Part shown: piece by piece, positions 35,343 to 43,831 of the stretch
How positions within the stretch are numbered: position 1 is the stretch's first letter
Layout: each line of letters begins with the position of its first letter
Source of the DNA: Paenibacillus sp. 37
GTDB lineage: Bacteria; Bacillota; Bacilli; Paenibacillales; Paenibacillaceae
Assembly (NCBI RefSeq): GCF_008386395.1
Contig: NZ_CP043761.1
Span: forward strand, 6,324,001-6,388,000
DNA length: 64,000 nucleotides
Direction of reading: 5' to 3'
Notes under the pieces: generated by a model
The model's database searches: none
What the model was told of the DNA's origin: nothing
The model's input: the letters and a program-made list of their open reading frames with translations, nothing else
Translations under genes and position numbers: made by a program

Positions 35343-35371
35343 ATTATACAATGGGTCTCTCGTGCCGTAAA
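35343..35371 (-). promoter_or_regulatory. Sigma-A promoter of the S-layer gene
   Basis: TTTACG (35366-35371), 17 bases, perfect TATAAT (35343-35348) on the minus strand. More promoters may lie in the AT-rich 35372-35675, as in other S-layer genes, but none is clear. Confidence 0.7.
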
Positions 35372-35675
35372 GCAATTTTTTCTAAAAAATAGACAAGATT
35401 CTTCACGAGGTCATTCTTGGTAACAGGCCCAATGTTTTCGACTCTACACTTTAAACGCAGTAGATTTCAAAAAGTTGCGGATTGCACAAAAAAAGTTTTG
35501 ATTTTTTTTATGTATAGGTACAGTGCGGGTATTGAAGCCATTCAAAACCTTTTCAAACCGTTGATACAGTAGTAACTTTGAATTATGATCTCTGGTTTGT
35601 CTGTGCTACCAACGTTTATTTATACCCGCAACTTCAACCTATGAAGCGACAAAATTCACAAAAAATAAAATAAAA
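35372..35675. other. AT-rich upstream region of the S-layer gene
   Basis: No coding frame was found. Long A and T runs (about 35487-35512) could be curved or UP-element-like DNA. Confidence 0.4.
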
Positions 35676-35697
35676 AAGCACCCCTATTGGGATGCTT
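35676..35697 (-). terminator. Terminator after the 113-residue gene
   Basis: Stem AAGCATCCC / GGGGTGCTT with a 4-base loop and one wobble, then a long T-rich run on the minus strand. Confidence 0.85.
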
Positions 35698-35721
35698 CTG
35701 GTGCAGTTCTGGAAATATAAG

Positions 35722-36063
35722 TTATTTAATCTTCATCGCGAGTTCAATAATTTGAGCACGCATATTTGGATCACTGTTCAATCTCAGATACATATCGTCA
35801 ATTGGTTGTCTGTTCTCACGGTACGTTTTCTCATGCTTCATCGTTGTGTGAGACCATTCAATCAACTCATTCTCAGCCAGAACCAGATTGTTATAAGCAT
35901 CATGGAAGCCAGTGGACTGTACAAGCCCTTCCATAACTTCCTGAGAGATCTCCTGAGTCTTGCGTGTATCTTCCAACTTTTTCTCCAGAATGACTGCCTG
36001 CTTCTCAAACTGTGTCTTTGCCTTCATGTAGCCCAGCTGGGCTTTCGAATAAATCGGTTTCAT
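35722..36063 (-). CDS. Hypothetical helical cytosolic protein
   Basis: Protein of 113 residues from ATG 36061-36063, preceded by AGAGGGTGAAG. Almost entirely predicted alpha-helical and charged (QFEKQAVILEKKLEDTRKTQ; HEKTYRENRQPIDDM), without membrane or signal segments. I do not recognise a family. It has its own terminator and lies between two surface-protein genes with which it shares no features. The clear ribosome-binding site and terminator make it likely to be real. Confidence 0.72.
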   Translation of the reverse strand: MKPIYSKAQLGYMKAKTQFEKQAVILEKKLEDTRKTQEISQEVMEGLVQSTGFHDAYNNLVLAENELIEWSHTTMKHEKTYRENRQPIDDMYLRLNSDPNMRAQIIELAMKIK

Positions 36064-36210
36064 TAGCTAACTTCACCCTCTAGATCATTGTGTATTTACC
36101 GTTATTGTATCTTAAACTCTAGCAAATTACAAAAATAGTTATTGGTAAAAAACAGTTTCCTTCTATTATAAATGTGTTGTTTGTCAATTTGTTGACCGTC
36201 ATTAAAAAGA

Positions 36211-36238
36211 ACCTACCCCTTTAATGAAAGGGGCAGGT
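36211..36238 (-). terminator. Terminator after the 1314-residue SLH gene
   Basis: Twelve-base arms (36211-36222, 36227-36238) with one wobble and a 4-base loop, then TCTTTTTAAT on the minus strand. Confidence 0.85.
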
Positions 36239-36268
36239 CATAGAACAAATTTCATCTCATAACTAGAA

Positions 36269-39200
36269 TTAACTCAAGTTTTTAGGGAATAGCTTCGTAC
36301 TCTTTTTGAGTAGTTCCACTGCGATCTTAGCAGCCTCTGCACGAGTCAGGTTTCCCTTCGGATTGAATTGGAATTGCTGCTTGGTAGAACCTGTTACTGT
36401 TACAGGACTACCTTCCATGATTTTCGCTTTGGTGACGGCTTGAACAGCCGGTCGTGCATAATGCTCAATGGAGCCGGAATCTTGGAATGATTTAGCAAGA
36501 GCAGCTGAAAGTTTACTGTCATTTATCGCGAGCTTACTACTCATCGCTCTAGCAATCATGACCGCAGCCTGCTCACGCGTTATCCGATCCTCCACCCCAA
36601 AGTATCCATCACTTAACCCTTGTACAATTCCCGCACGAGCTGCTGTCTCAATGGCAGCAAAGCTCCAAGAGTTCTTCTCTGCTCTTTTCGACACATCAAT
36701 AAATGTCTGCTTATTAGCATCGTAATTAAGGGGGATATTCAGACCTTTAACTAGCAATGTTGCAAATTCCCCACGTGTGGTTTGATCATCTGCACCGAAC
36801 TCGCCTGTACGAAGTGCTTTCATTATGCCTTTTGAGTACAAAGCGTTCAACATATTACGAGCCCAAGGGTGATTCGTTATATCCTGGAAGCTTTTGCTCT
36901 GCTTCATAACTTTATAATAACCGAACTCGTCGAAAGGCACAGTAATGGTGTGTGCTTTGGTATCAACAACCCCACCAATCGGAATCCACTGTTTCTGATC
37001 ACTTACATCAGTATAGCGGAATACGGTAATGGTTGAGCCAACTTCATCAACAATACTTGGATCATATTGAAGCGTCAGACTTCCTCGCTGTGAAGGAGTG
37101 AGAATTCTTGAAGTTGGATACTCAGGATAATAACCATAGATCGAATATGGTGGTATACCATCCGTATAAGGTAAATTGTTCAACTCACCCAGTCCACCGT
37201 TAATCCAATATACATCTGAGATTAAGGTAAAGTTCCCAGTGTTGTTTGTTGAGCTGAATGCACTAATTAAATCCTCTCGAAGTGCGATAGCACTTTCCCC
37301 ACGAACAGTTCTCATGTCTCGATCAATATTTATTACATTGCCGTAATCATTCTTACGTTCCAGTACACCGTTCAGAGGATCAGCGATACCGAATAGAATT
37401 TTATTGTCAGGATAGAACTTCGTGCCTCCATCAACTTTAGCCTGAAGAATTGTCCCCTTAGGGAAAGATAATGTCAGTCCTTTGTTGAACACCGTATACT
37501 TGTTAGCCACTTTAGGAGCCATAAACTGACTGTCTACGGTTACTGCCGCTGTATAGAATACGTTGATCGTTTCATTAATTGTACTACCATCTCGTTCAAT
37601 GGAAATTTTGATCTTATTATCCTTGTCCGGTTTCAAACCAACGTAATCATAGATATACCGATTATTCATGTCTGTACGTTTTGTTGCCACATTCTTATCA
37701 ATTACTACTCGAGAAGCACCCTCCGCTTCAATATCGAACCGAATATAGTTTTTGTTAACAACAATTTTATCTCCAACTGTCGGTTGTGGTGCCACAATAC
37801 GGAAAGAAGATGGTTCACGGACGATCTCCAGCCTTTGTGTTGTTCTGGCACCTGTGCTGTTAATTAACTCAAGTGTATATACCTGTGTACCTGGCGAATC
37901 AAATTTCAAGTTCTTGATCCGAGCTATAAACTGTTTCTCATTACCAGCAAAGTCATACTTTTTGAGCTGAGGCGATGGACCATCCTTATCCAAATCAAGT
38001 GTCAATGTACCTGTCTGTTCATGACGGAAAATCAATTCAGAACCAAAGTAGACATTAGCAATCTGGGCGCCGCCACCTCTAAACACAAGATCATAGGTAT
38101 CTTCACTTGTTACGTATTTATTCTCTTTATACGCAAAATCAGGAGTTACAGCGAAGATGTTACTCATCTCTTCTGATGTATAACTTGTTATCTCCTTTTC
38201 ATAAAACGGTGCTCTCGCGTTAGAAGACTTAGGTACAGCTGTAGGCATAAATGAATCAATAGTAGATACATTTTCATCAATAATATACACCGTAAGTGTT
38301 CTCGTAATTATTACTGGTGCACCTTTTTCATCCGCATCTGTAGCCGTAATACGAATTATATTTTGCCCATAACCAAGAGGGCCATCTTTGGTTATACCCA
38401 AATCAAACTTGAAGTTATTTCCGGATAACGTTGGAAATCCTGTATCTGGTTTCTCCACTTTACCATTTACTTGCAACTCAGCTTTAAAGCCAGTTTTGGG
38501 TCCAGTTGAATTATCCACATTGCGGAAATCAAGATACTTACCGATGACCTCTAATTTCGCAGATTTATTGCCTGAATTAAACTTAAATGTCTGACCATCT
38601 TGAAGGTTTTCGATATATATCGAACTGCTTGATGCGTAACTTATCCAAGCTACAAAAGGTAACTCAGGCGCTTTAGTTGAATCTCCATAATAAAAACTGA
38701 TCTTCTGTTGTCCACCCGAAATTTTGTTGATTTTATATATTTGCTGAGTATCTTTAAGCCCTGCAGTATTATCATTAACGGGCGTAATACTTAATGGTAC
38801 TGTTAGTGAAGGAAGATATTTACCATTGATGTCTGCACCCTTGATTGTTTGAGTTGACTCAACCAGGATGTAAAATGAATCTTCCGCCACTTTAGTATAG
38901 TCAGTTTTGTTCAACTGAACTTTCGAATCAACTGGACCACTAGTGTAACCAGGCAGATAATAAACATTCGTTATATCTTTGCTGTCTGGTGAGTAAGTAA
39001 ACTCACCCGTATATCCAGTATTAAATGATCCATATTGTGCAACCACTTTAATCGGCTGGTTTTTAATCGGCACGCCACCAGTAGCGGCCAAAGTATATTC
39101 TCCAACACCTTCAAATGTAATCATTCTGTACTGATAGTCAACTCCATTAGCACCAGTAATAAGGATATCTTTACTAGAATCAACTGTTACAGGATAGGTA

Positions 39201-40213
39201 ATGTTATTTACTTCAATACCTGTAGTACCGTCAAATGGAGTCGTAGAGTAAGGCAATATAAGTTGACCCGACAGTTTAGCTGTTGTTGCCGGGGTTGAGA
39301 AGTTTGCTTTGTTATTAAGAACCGACTTCTCCTCTCCAGCAATGTTAATCTGCAAGTCTGCAAATGCCTGATTCTTGTCAAAGTAATACAACGTTCTTTC
39401 AACTGTCATCGAACTGGATGGGCCAACAATGTCAAACACAACTTTGTTTTTACCACTTGCAAGCTCTAATGGTGGAGTAAAGAACTTCTGACTAATCTCA
39501 TTATTCTGGGTAGGAAAAGCATCTACCTTAGTCCCACCATTGATGGAAAGGGATACTTTAGTTGCATTCTGAAGCGTTAAACCGAAAGTAACATCTTTCG
39601 TATCTACAATTGTTTCTGACACACCATTCAGATTGAATTCTTGTCCATTGCCTGTGGTGAAATCAGTCGTTACGGTTAATTTCTCAATTAATGGAGTTTC
39701 TTCGTATAAAATATAAAATGTATTAGAGCGTTCAACATTATTTAATCCACTTCCAGTTAGGGTAACCTGGTTAAATCCCGGAAACAAGTCTAATGTAGCT
39801 GTGAACTTAGGGGCAGCTTGAGAACCAGCATCAGCTATGATACTGCCTGTTCTCGTACGTCCTGCCTCAACCGTCCATTTCGTGTTATTGCTAGATAGAG
39901 TTAATTGTTCCACCGATGCTTTCAGGTTATCAGTGCTAACCCCCGAGAATGTTCCTGTAACTGTGACCTTTGAGTCTTTGGTAACGTAGGCTTTATCTCT
40001 TGTAAGAAATACCTTGTTTGCATTAGCAGCATCAATCGAAAGATCAGATGTCTCTCGCAAGGTTTTCAAATCTGGGATGAAGTAGGAAGCTGTACTAGGA
40101 TTAGGCTCATCTGCAGCCGAAGCAACGGACCCACCGAATAGACCTTGTGGGAACAATGAGAACACCATGGTGACCAACATGATCCAGACCAACGGCCGTT
40201 TCTTTTGTTGCAT
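36269..40213 (-). CDS. Very large surface protein with C-terminal SLH domains, sigma-D promoter
   Basis: Exported protein of 1314 residues. Signal peptide: KKRPLVWIMLVTMVFSLFPQ ... ASAADE. About residues 40-1090 are tandem beta-rich Ig-like modules (for example KVFLTRDKAYVTKDSKVTVT; VTLTGSGLNNVERSNTFYIL) with no catalytic motif that I recognise. Three SLH domains end the protein (HPWARNMLNALYSKGIMKAL; ETAARAGIVQGLSDGYFG; AVQAVTKAKIMEG with NLTRAEAAKI). The start ATG 40211-40213 follows GAGGAGAGATG. A perfect sigma-D promoter lies 40 bases upstream, so expression should accompany motility. It could be an adhesin or a wall component around the flagellar basal body; both are inference. Confidence 0.93.
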   Translation of the reverse strand: MQQKKRPLVWIMLVTMVFSLFPQGLFGGSVASAADEPNPSTASYFIPDLKTLRETSDLSIDAANANKVFLTRDKAYVTKDSKVTVTGTFSGVSTDNLKASVEQLTLSSNNTKWTVEAGRTRTGSIIADAGSQAAPKFTATLDLFPGFNQVTLTGSGLNNVERSNTFYILYEETPLIEKLTVTTDFTTGNGQEFNLNGVSETIVDTKDVTFGLTLQNATKVSLSINGGTKVDAFPTQNNEISQKFFTPPLELASGKNKVVFDIVGPSSSMTVERTLYYFDKNQAFADLQINIAGEEKSVLNNKANFSTPATTAKLSGQLILPYSTTPFDGTTGIEVNNITYPVTVDSSKDILITGANGVDYQYRMITFEGVGEYTLAATGGVPIKNQPIKVVAQYGSFNTGYTGEFTYSPDSKDITNVYYLPGYTSGPVDSKVQLNKTDYTKVAEDSFYILVESTQTIKGADINGKYLPSLTVPLSITPVNDNTAGLKDTQQIYKINKISGGQQKISFYYGDSTKAPELPFVAWISYASSSSIYIENLQDGQTFKFNSGNKSAKLEVIGKYLDFRNVDNSTGPKTGFKAELQVNGKVEKPDTGFPTLSGNNFKFDLGITKDGPLGYGQNIIRITATDADEKGAPVIITRTLTVYIIDENVSTIDSFMPTAVPKSSNARAPFYEKEITSYTSEEMSNIFAVTPDFAYKENKYVTSEDTYDLVFRGGGAQIANVYFGSELIFRHEQTGTLTLDLDKDGPSPQLKKYDFAGNEKQFIARIKNLKFDSPGTQVYTLELINSTGARTTQRLEIVREPSSFRIVAPQPTVGDKIVVNKNYIRFDIEAEGASRVVIDKNVATKRTDMNNRYIYDYVGLKPDKDNKIKISIERDGSTINETINVFYTAAVTVDSQFMAPKVANKYTVFNKGLTLSFPKGTILQAKVDGGTKFYPDNKILFGIADPLNGVLERKNDYGNVINIDRDMRTVRGESAIALREDLISAFSSTNNTGNFTLISDVYWINGGLGELNNLPYTDGIPPYSIYGYYPEYPTSRILTPSQRGSLTLQYDPSIVDEVGSTITVFRYTDVSDQKQWIPIGGVVDTKAHTITVPFDEFGYYKVMKQSKSFQDITNHPWARNMLNALYSKGIMKALRTGEFGADDQTTRGEFATLLVKGLNIPLNYDANKQTFIDVSKRAEKNSWSFAAIETAARAGIVQGLSDGYFGVEDRITREQAAVMIARAMSSKLAINDSKLSAALAKSFQDSGSIEHYARPAVQAVTKAKIMEGSPVTVTGSTKQQFQFNPKGNLTRAEAAKIAVELLKKSTKLFPKNLS

Positions 40214-40252
40214 TAAATATCATCTCTCCTCTTTTAAGTCAGTTACCTTTAT

Positions 40253-40279
40253 ATATCGGCAAAAGGTTCCAATTATTTA
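40253..40279 (-). promoter_or_regulatory. Consensus sigma-D promoter before the 1314-residue SLH gene
   Basis: TAAA (40276-40279), exactly 15 bases, GCCGATAT (40253-40260) on the minus strand, matching the B. subtilis SigD consensus throughout. Confidence 0.85.
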
Positions 40280-40305
40280 GTAAAAACCTCAAAATAAACA
40301 AAAAA

Positions 40306-40326
40306 CCTTATCCACATGGGATAAGG
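40306..40326 (-). terminator. Terminator after tagO
   Basis: Perfect 8-base stem CCTTATCC / GGATAAGG with a 5-base loop, then six T on the minus strand. Confidence 0.9.
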
Positions 40327-40377
40327 CTGGGTCTGGAATAATATTCAAGAATAGCTGTAACCATTACATTTATCTAT

Positions 40378-41505
40378 TTATGATTTCGAACGGGTCTCCG
40401 GATTCAGCTTGACGCGCATACGCATCAGGAAGTTAATAACCGGTCTTCTCGTTTTGCTAACAAGCCCGATGACTTCCGCTCCCACCTGGAGGAAGAACAT
40501 CATGATACAGATGACCACAAACGTTACCCAGTTCGCTTCAAACATGGCAGCAGACGATTGGATAATCGCCAGAACTCCGAAGAATGCGGCAATTCCGTAT
40601 ATGATCAGTACCGTCTGACGGTGACTGAATCCAAGTTCACGCAAGCAGTGATGCAGGTGACCTTTGTCCGGTGCAAATATCGGTTTCCGTTGTACCGCAC
40701 GACGGATAATCGCGAAGAAGGTATCCGAGAGCGGCACACCGATAATGATCAGCGGGGTAATAAAGGACACGATAGCAATTTGTTTGAATCCGAGCATAGA
40801 TAGCATTGCCAGAGAGAAACCAAGGAATAGTGACCCGGTATCCCCCATGAAGATCTTGGCCGGGTGGAAGTTGAAGAACAGGAATCCGATGATACTACCC
40901 AGCAACACAAGGCACATCAAGGCGATCATCATGTTCCCCATCAAGAAGGACATCACGGCGATGGTACCAATTGCAATACCAGATACACCGGCAGCAAGAC
41001 CATCCAGACCATCTATCAGGTTAATCGCATTGGTTACACCAACGATCCATAAGATCGTCAGCGGAATGGATACCCAAGCTTCAAGTGAAGAATAGGAATC
41101 CTGAAACGGGATGTTAACGAAATCTACCCGGATATTAAATCCAAATACAACGACAGAAGCAGCAACGATCTGACCGAGCAACTTCACTTTGGCTGACAGT
41201 TCAAACCGATCATCGAGTGCTCCGATCAGCACGATAATTGTTCCACCAATCAGAAACGCGCTGACAAAACTCATATCCCGAGTTGTGAACCATGCCGATA
41301 CAAACGGAAGCAATGCAGCAACTGTAATAATAAAGGCCAGGAATATCCCCAGACCACCAAGACGCGGCATGATCCGTGTGTGTACTTTACGTGCATTCGG
41401 CGTATCCATTGCGCCAATGCGGACTGCGAACTTTTTGACAAGTGGTGTCAGGGCAAGAGCCAGTCCCATTGACACGATAAATCCAATGATAAAGATCGCT
41501 ACCAT
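40378..41505 (-). CDS. tagO: UDP-GlcNAc:undecaprenyl-phosphate GlcNAc-1-P transferase
   Basis: Integral membrane enzyme that makes the first lipid-linked sugar for wall teichoic acid or related secondary wall polymers. The 375 residues form about ten or eleven hydrophobic helices with the MraY/WecA signatures: KVHTRIMPRLGGLGIF near the N-terminus, the DD pair in IGALDDRFEL, NAINLIDGLDGLAAG, FMGDTGSLFLG and the HLHH-type loop GHLHHCLRELG. It starts at ATG 41503-41505. It lies downstream of a palindromic repeat and is probably separately transcribed. It would feed the polymer that CsaB pyruvylates for SLH anchoring. Confidence 0.95.
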   Translation of the reverse strand: MVAIFIIGFIVSMGLALALTPLVKKFAVRIGAMDTPNARKVHTRIMPRLGGLGIFLAFIITVAALLPFVSAWFTTRDMSFVSAFLIGGTIIVLIGALDDRFELSAKVKLLGQIVAASVVVFGFNIRVDFVNIPFQDSYSSLEAWVSIPLTILWIVGVTNAINLIDGLDGLAAGVSGIAIGTIAVMSFLMGNMMIALMCLVLLGSIIGFLFFNFHPAKIFMGDTGSLFLGFSLAMLSMLGFKQIAIVSFITPLIIIGVPLSDTFFAIIRRAVQRKPIFAPDKGHLHHCLRELGFSHRQTVLIIYGIAAFFGVLAIIQSSAAMFEANWVTFVVICIMMFFLQVGAEVIGLVSKTRRPVINFLMRMRVKLNPETRSKS

Positions 41506-41615
41506 TTGAACATTCGACCCCCAATTATAATACCTGTACGAAATTATAAATCCCCTGATCTCTTTTTATATATATAAAAAATTATTTGTTAGTCACTTTT
41601 GATGAAAAATGCCAT

Positions 41616-41764
41616 TTGCACCAGAACGGAGAGGGCAGAAATAACCTGTAGAAGCGAAGCGTTCGCCTTTATCACGGGATTTCAACCTTGAAAAGGTTAG
41701 AAAAAGAAATCCAGGGATAACAGCGATCAAAAGGTTATTCTGACATCGAAGTGGCAACGTGCAA
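41616..41764 (+). repeat. Dispersed palindromic element, copy A (149 bp)
   Basis: Imperfect palindrome bounded by TTGCAC/GTGCAA. The two halves are related inverted sequences (CAGAAATAACCT and CAGAATAACCT; ATCACGGGATTTC and ATCCCTGGATTTC). It contains AGAAGCGAAGCGTTCGCCTT, the inverse of the motif shared by the other copies. It fills most of the 41506-41883 gap; the rest of that gap shows nothing. Confidence 0.85.
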
Positions 41765-41883
41765 CTTAAAGTTTCATTTGAGTGGCACACATGTAATCCG
41801 GAATGAATTATACGCTCATCACACCCGAAAAGCTATCCTCAATTTCTAGCATAAACAAGCAATTATCTCTTAATTACCTGTTT

Positions 41884-42642
41884 TTAACGGACTTTTGTCA
41901 CGTTTTCTTTGTCACGCATCACCTTAACAGCGAATTTCGGAAGCGCAAGCATCCGACCAGCCCGGCTTGGTTCACGTAATAAGCGATAAAACCATTCCAG
42001 TCTTAACTTTTGGAACAGCACAGGCGCACGTTTCGTTTTGCCCGAAATCACATCAAAGCTGCCGCCTACGCCCATGGTTACGGGAACTTGTAGTGCATCT
42101 TTGTGCTTGTGAATCCACGGTTCTTGTGTGTCGGCCCCACGTGCTACAAACAACAGATCAGGTGCCGCTTCCCGAATGGAAGCGATGACCTGTTCATCCT
42201 CAGCCGGACCAAAATAACCGTCGCGATAACCCACAATTCGAATCGCCGGATATTGCTGTTGTAACCGAACTGCCGTTTCTTGAATCACCTCAGGGGTGGA
42301 ACCAAGCAGATATACGCCCCATCGATAGTTTTCTCCAACACGCAGCAATTCATGTAAAAGCTCAAATCCCGGCACTCGCTCAGCTACTGGATCTCCACAA
42401 TAGTTTGCCGCCCATACAACTCCTGTTCCATCAGGAACAATTAATTCCGCAGATTGCATGACTTCCATGATTGCGGGATTTTCCAGTGCAGCCATAACCA
42501 TGATCGGGTTGGCTGTAATGACTTGATGTGGTTGCTTGGACAGCACAGCTTCCTGGAGAACCTTTACCGTTTCTTTCATCGTCAGTTTGGAAAAAGGAAT
42601 GCCGTAGATCGAAACGGTAGGTATGGATCCGGTCTGACTCAT
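41884..42642 (-). CDS. tagA: WecG/TagA/CpsF-family glycosyltransferase
   Basis: GT26-family enzyme that adds N-acetylmannosamine (or a related sugar) to the lipid-linked GlcNAc made by TagO. Signatures in 252 residues: PHQVITANPIMVMAA, VPDGTGVVWAA with the conserved Asp, RVPGFELLHELL, LLGSTPEVI, and GVGGSFDVISGKTKRAP with the KLRLEWFYRLLREPSR tail, which in TagA mediates membrane association. It starts seven bases after the csaB stop and is co-transcribed with it. In SLH-type Bacillales this pairing suggests synthesis of the ManNAc-containing wall polymer that CsaB modifies. Confidence 0.93.
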   Translation of the reverse strand: MSQTGSIPTVSIYGIPFSKLTMKETVKVLQEAVLSKQPHQVITANPIMVMAALENPAIMEVMQSAELIVPDGTGVVWAANYCGDPVAERVPGFELLHELLRVGENYRWGVYLLGSTPEVIQETAVRLQQQYPAIRIVGYRDGYFGPAEDEQVIASIREAAPDLLFVARGADTQEPWIHKHKDALQVPVTMGVGGSFDVISGKTKRAPVLFQKLRLEWFYRLLREPSRAGRMLALPKFAVKVMRDKENVTKVR

Positions 42643-42649
42643 CTTTATC

Positions 42650-43831
42650 TCATCCTTTGCGGCCTAAATAGTTAATAATCTGCTGTGCAGGCACTCTGGC
42701 TTCCTGCTTCAATTCGGTGATGCCATCTTCATGTTCCTTCAGCCACTGTGATCGTTGATCCAGCAATCCAACGACAGTCTTGGCGAGTTTGTCGCCATCG
42801 AGTGAGCTTGTATCCCCTGCTGGTTCACTATCTAGCCGAAGCAAGAATTGATCGATTTTCGGGTCATACGAGATACCCACCGGTGGCACATACTGCGAAG
42901 CTGCATAGATCAGACTGTGCAGACGCATACCGATAACAAGATCACACTCGCTGACTTCCTCCAGCATAAGCTGAGGGTCGGTCAGGTCCTGTGTGATGCT
43001 AATCTCGCTGCCTTTGCTGGTCACATCACCGAGCATTTCCATAAGGAATCGTGATGCCTGTTCATCAACCGGCAAATGAAATGGCAGAAAACGCAAGTGC
43101 ACCGCTCTTTTGGAGCACAGCTTTTTCAATCCTGCTGCAATAGCCGTAAGTTCCTTCCGGTCTGATTCCCAAAAACGTACCGATACGCCGATCACAGGAA
43201 GCTTGGTATGTCCTCCAGTTGAAGGTTCCACTCGATTAGCTTGAGTAGCAGCATTTGCTGAGACAGCACCTGCGCCCCTCTCAACTTTTGTTTCAGGTAA
43301 TGGCAAACCCATTACGGGGTCGGGTACAACATGGATCTGATTCCACTGTAACCCGAGCCCACGCAGGTAGTCTGCAGATTGTTCATCCCGAACGGATACA
43401 TAGGTGCAGGCCTTAAAGACCGATTTAATCATCGGATTAAAAATTTTACGATTCACAGGGCCAATCCCCTGTGCATAGATAAACGTTGGTTTTTTCAGCC
43501 ACTGGGCCAGCTTGATTACACCCAGATAATAAGGAATGGATTTCAGGCCAGTTGCATCCTGCAATAGACTTCCTCCACCACTGATTAACCCGTCGCTCTC
43601 CTTGAGTGCTTCACGGACTTCCTTCAATTTCATACGATGCACGGAGCGCACACCATACATGGCGGTTGTCGACTCGGGATCACCCGAGAGAACAATAGGT
43701 TCAATCGTTATGTTCGACCTTTGGCTTTCCTCTTCCAGCGCTGTCAAAATCGACTTTAGCACCGCTTCGTCTCCGCTATTGCGGAATCCGTAATACCCCG
43801 AGATGACTAACTTTTGAGAAGTGGTGACCAT
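42650..43831 (-). CDS. csaB: Polysaccharide pyruvyl transferase CsaB
   Basis: Adds ketal pyruvate to the secondary wall polymer, creating the ligand for SLH domains. The 393-residue protein (ATG 43829-43831) has KLVISGYYGFRNSGDEAVL at the N-terminus, LISGGGSLLQDATG in the middle and the C-terminal CDLVIGMRLHSLIYAA with its conserved His. It overlaps the end of the DUF5693 gene by 25 bases. An Ala/Thr-rich loop near residues 185-210 (GAGAVSANAATQANRVEP) seems extra. Three SLH proteins are encoded within 23 kb, giving a coherent anchoring system. Confidence 0.96.
   Translation of the reverse strand: MVTTSQKLVISGYYGFRNSGDEAVLKSILTALEEESQRSNITIEPIVLSGDPESTTAMYGVRSVHRMKLKEVREALKESDGLISGGGSLLQDATGLKSIPYYLGVIKLAQWLKKPTFIYAQGIGPVNRKIFNPMIKSVFKACTYVSVRDEQSADYLRGLGLQWNQIHVVPDPVMGLPLPETKVERGAGAVSANAATQANRVEPSTGGHTKLPVIGVSVRFWESDRKELTAIAAGLKKLCSKRAVHLRFLPFHLPVDEQASRFLMEMLGDVTSKGSEISITQDLTDPQLMLEEVSECDLVIGMRLHSLIYAASQYVPPVGISYDPKIDQFLLRLDSEPAGDTSSLDGDKLAKTVVGLLDQRSQWLKEHEDGITELKQEARVPAQQIINYLGRKG

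Noticed and set aside
41593..41790. Minus-strand 65-codon frame
   Set aside because: It lies inside palindromic copy A; similar spurious frames (RFASTG...FCPLRS) occur in copy B at 53620-53853, so the shared sequence reflects the DNA repeat, not a protein family.
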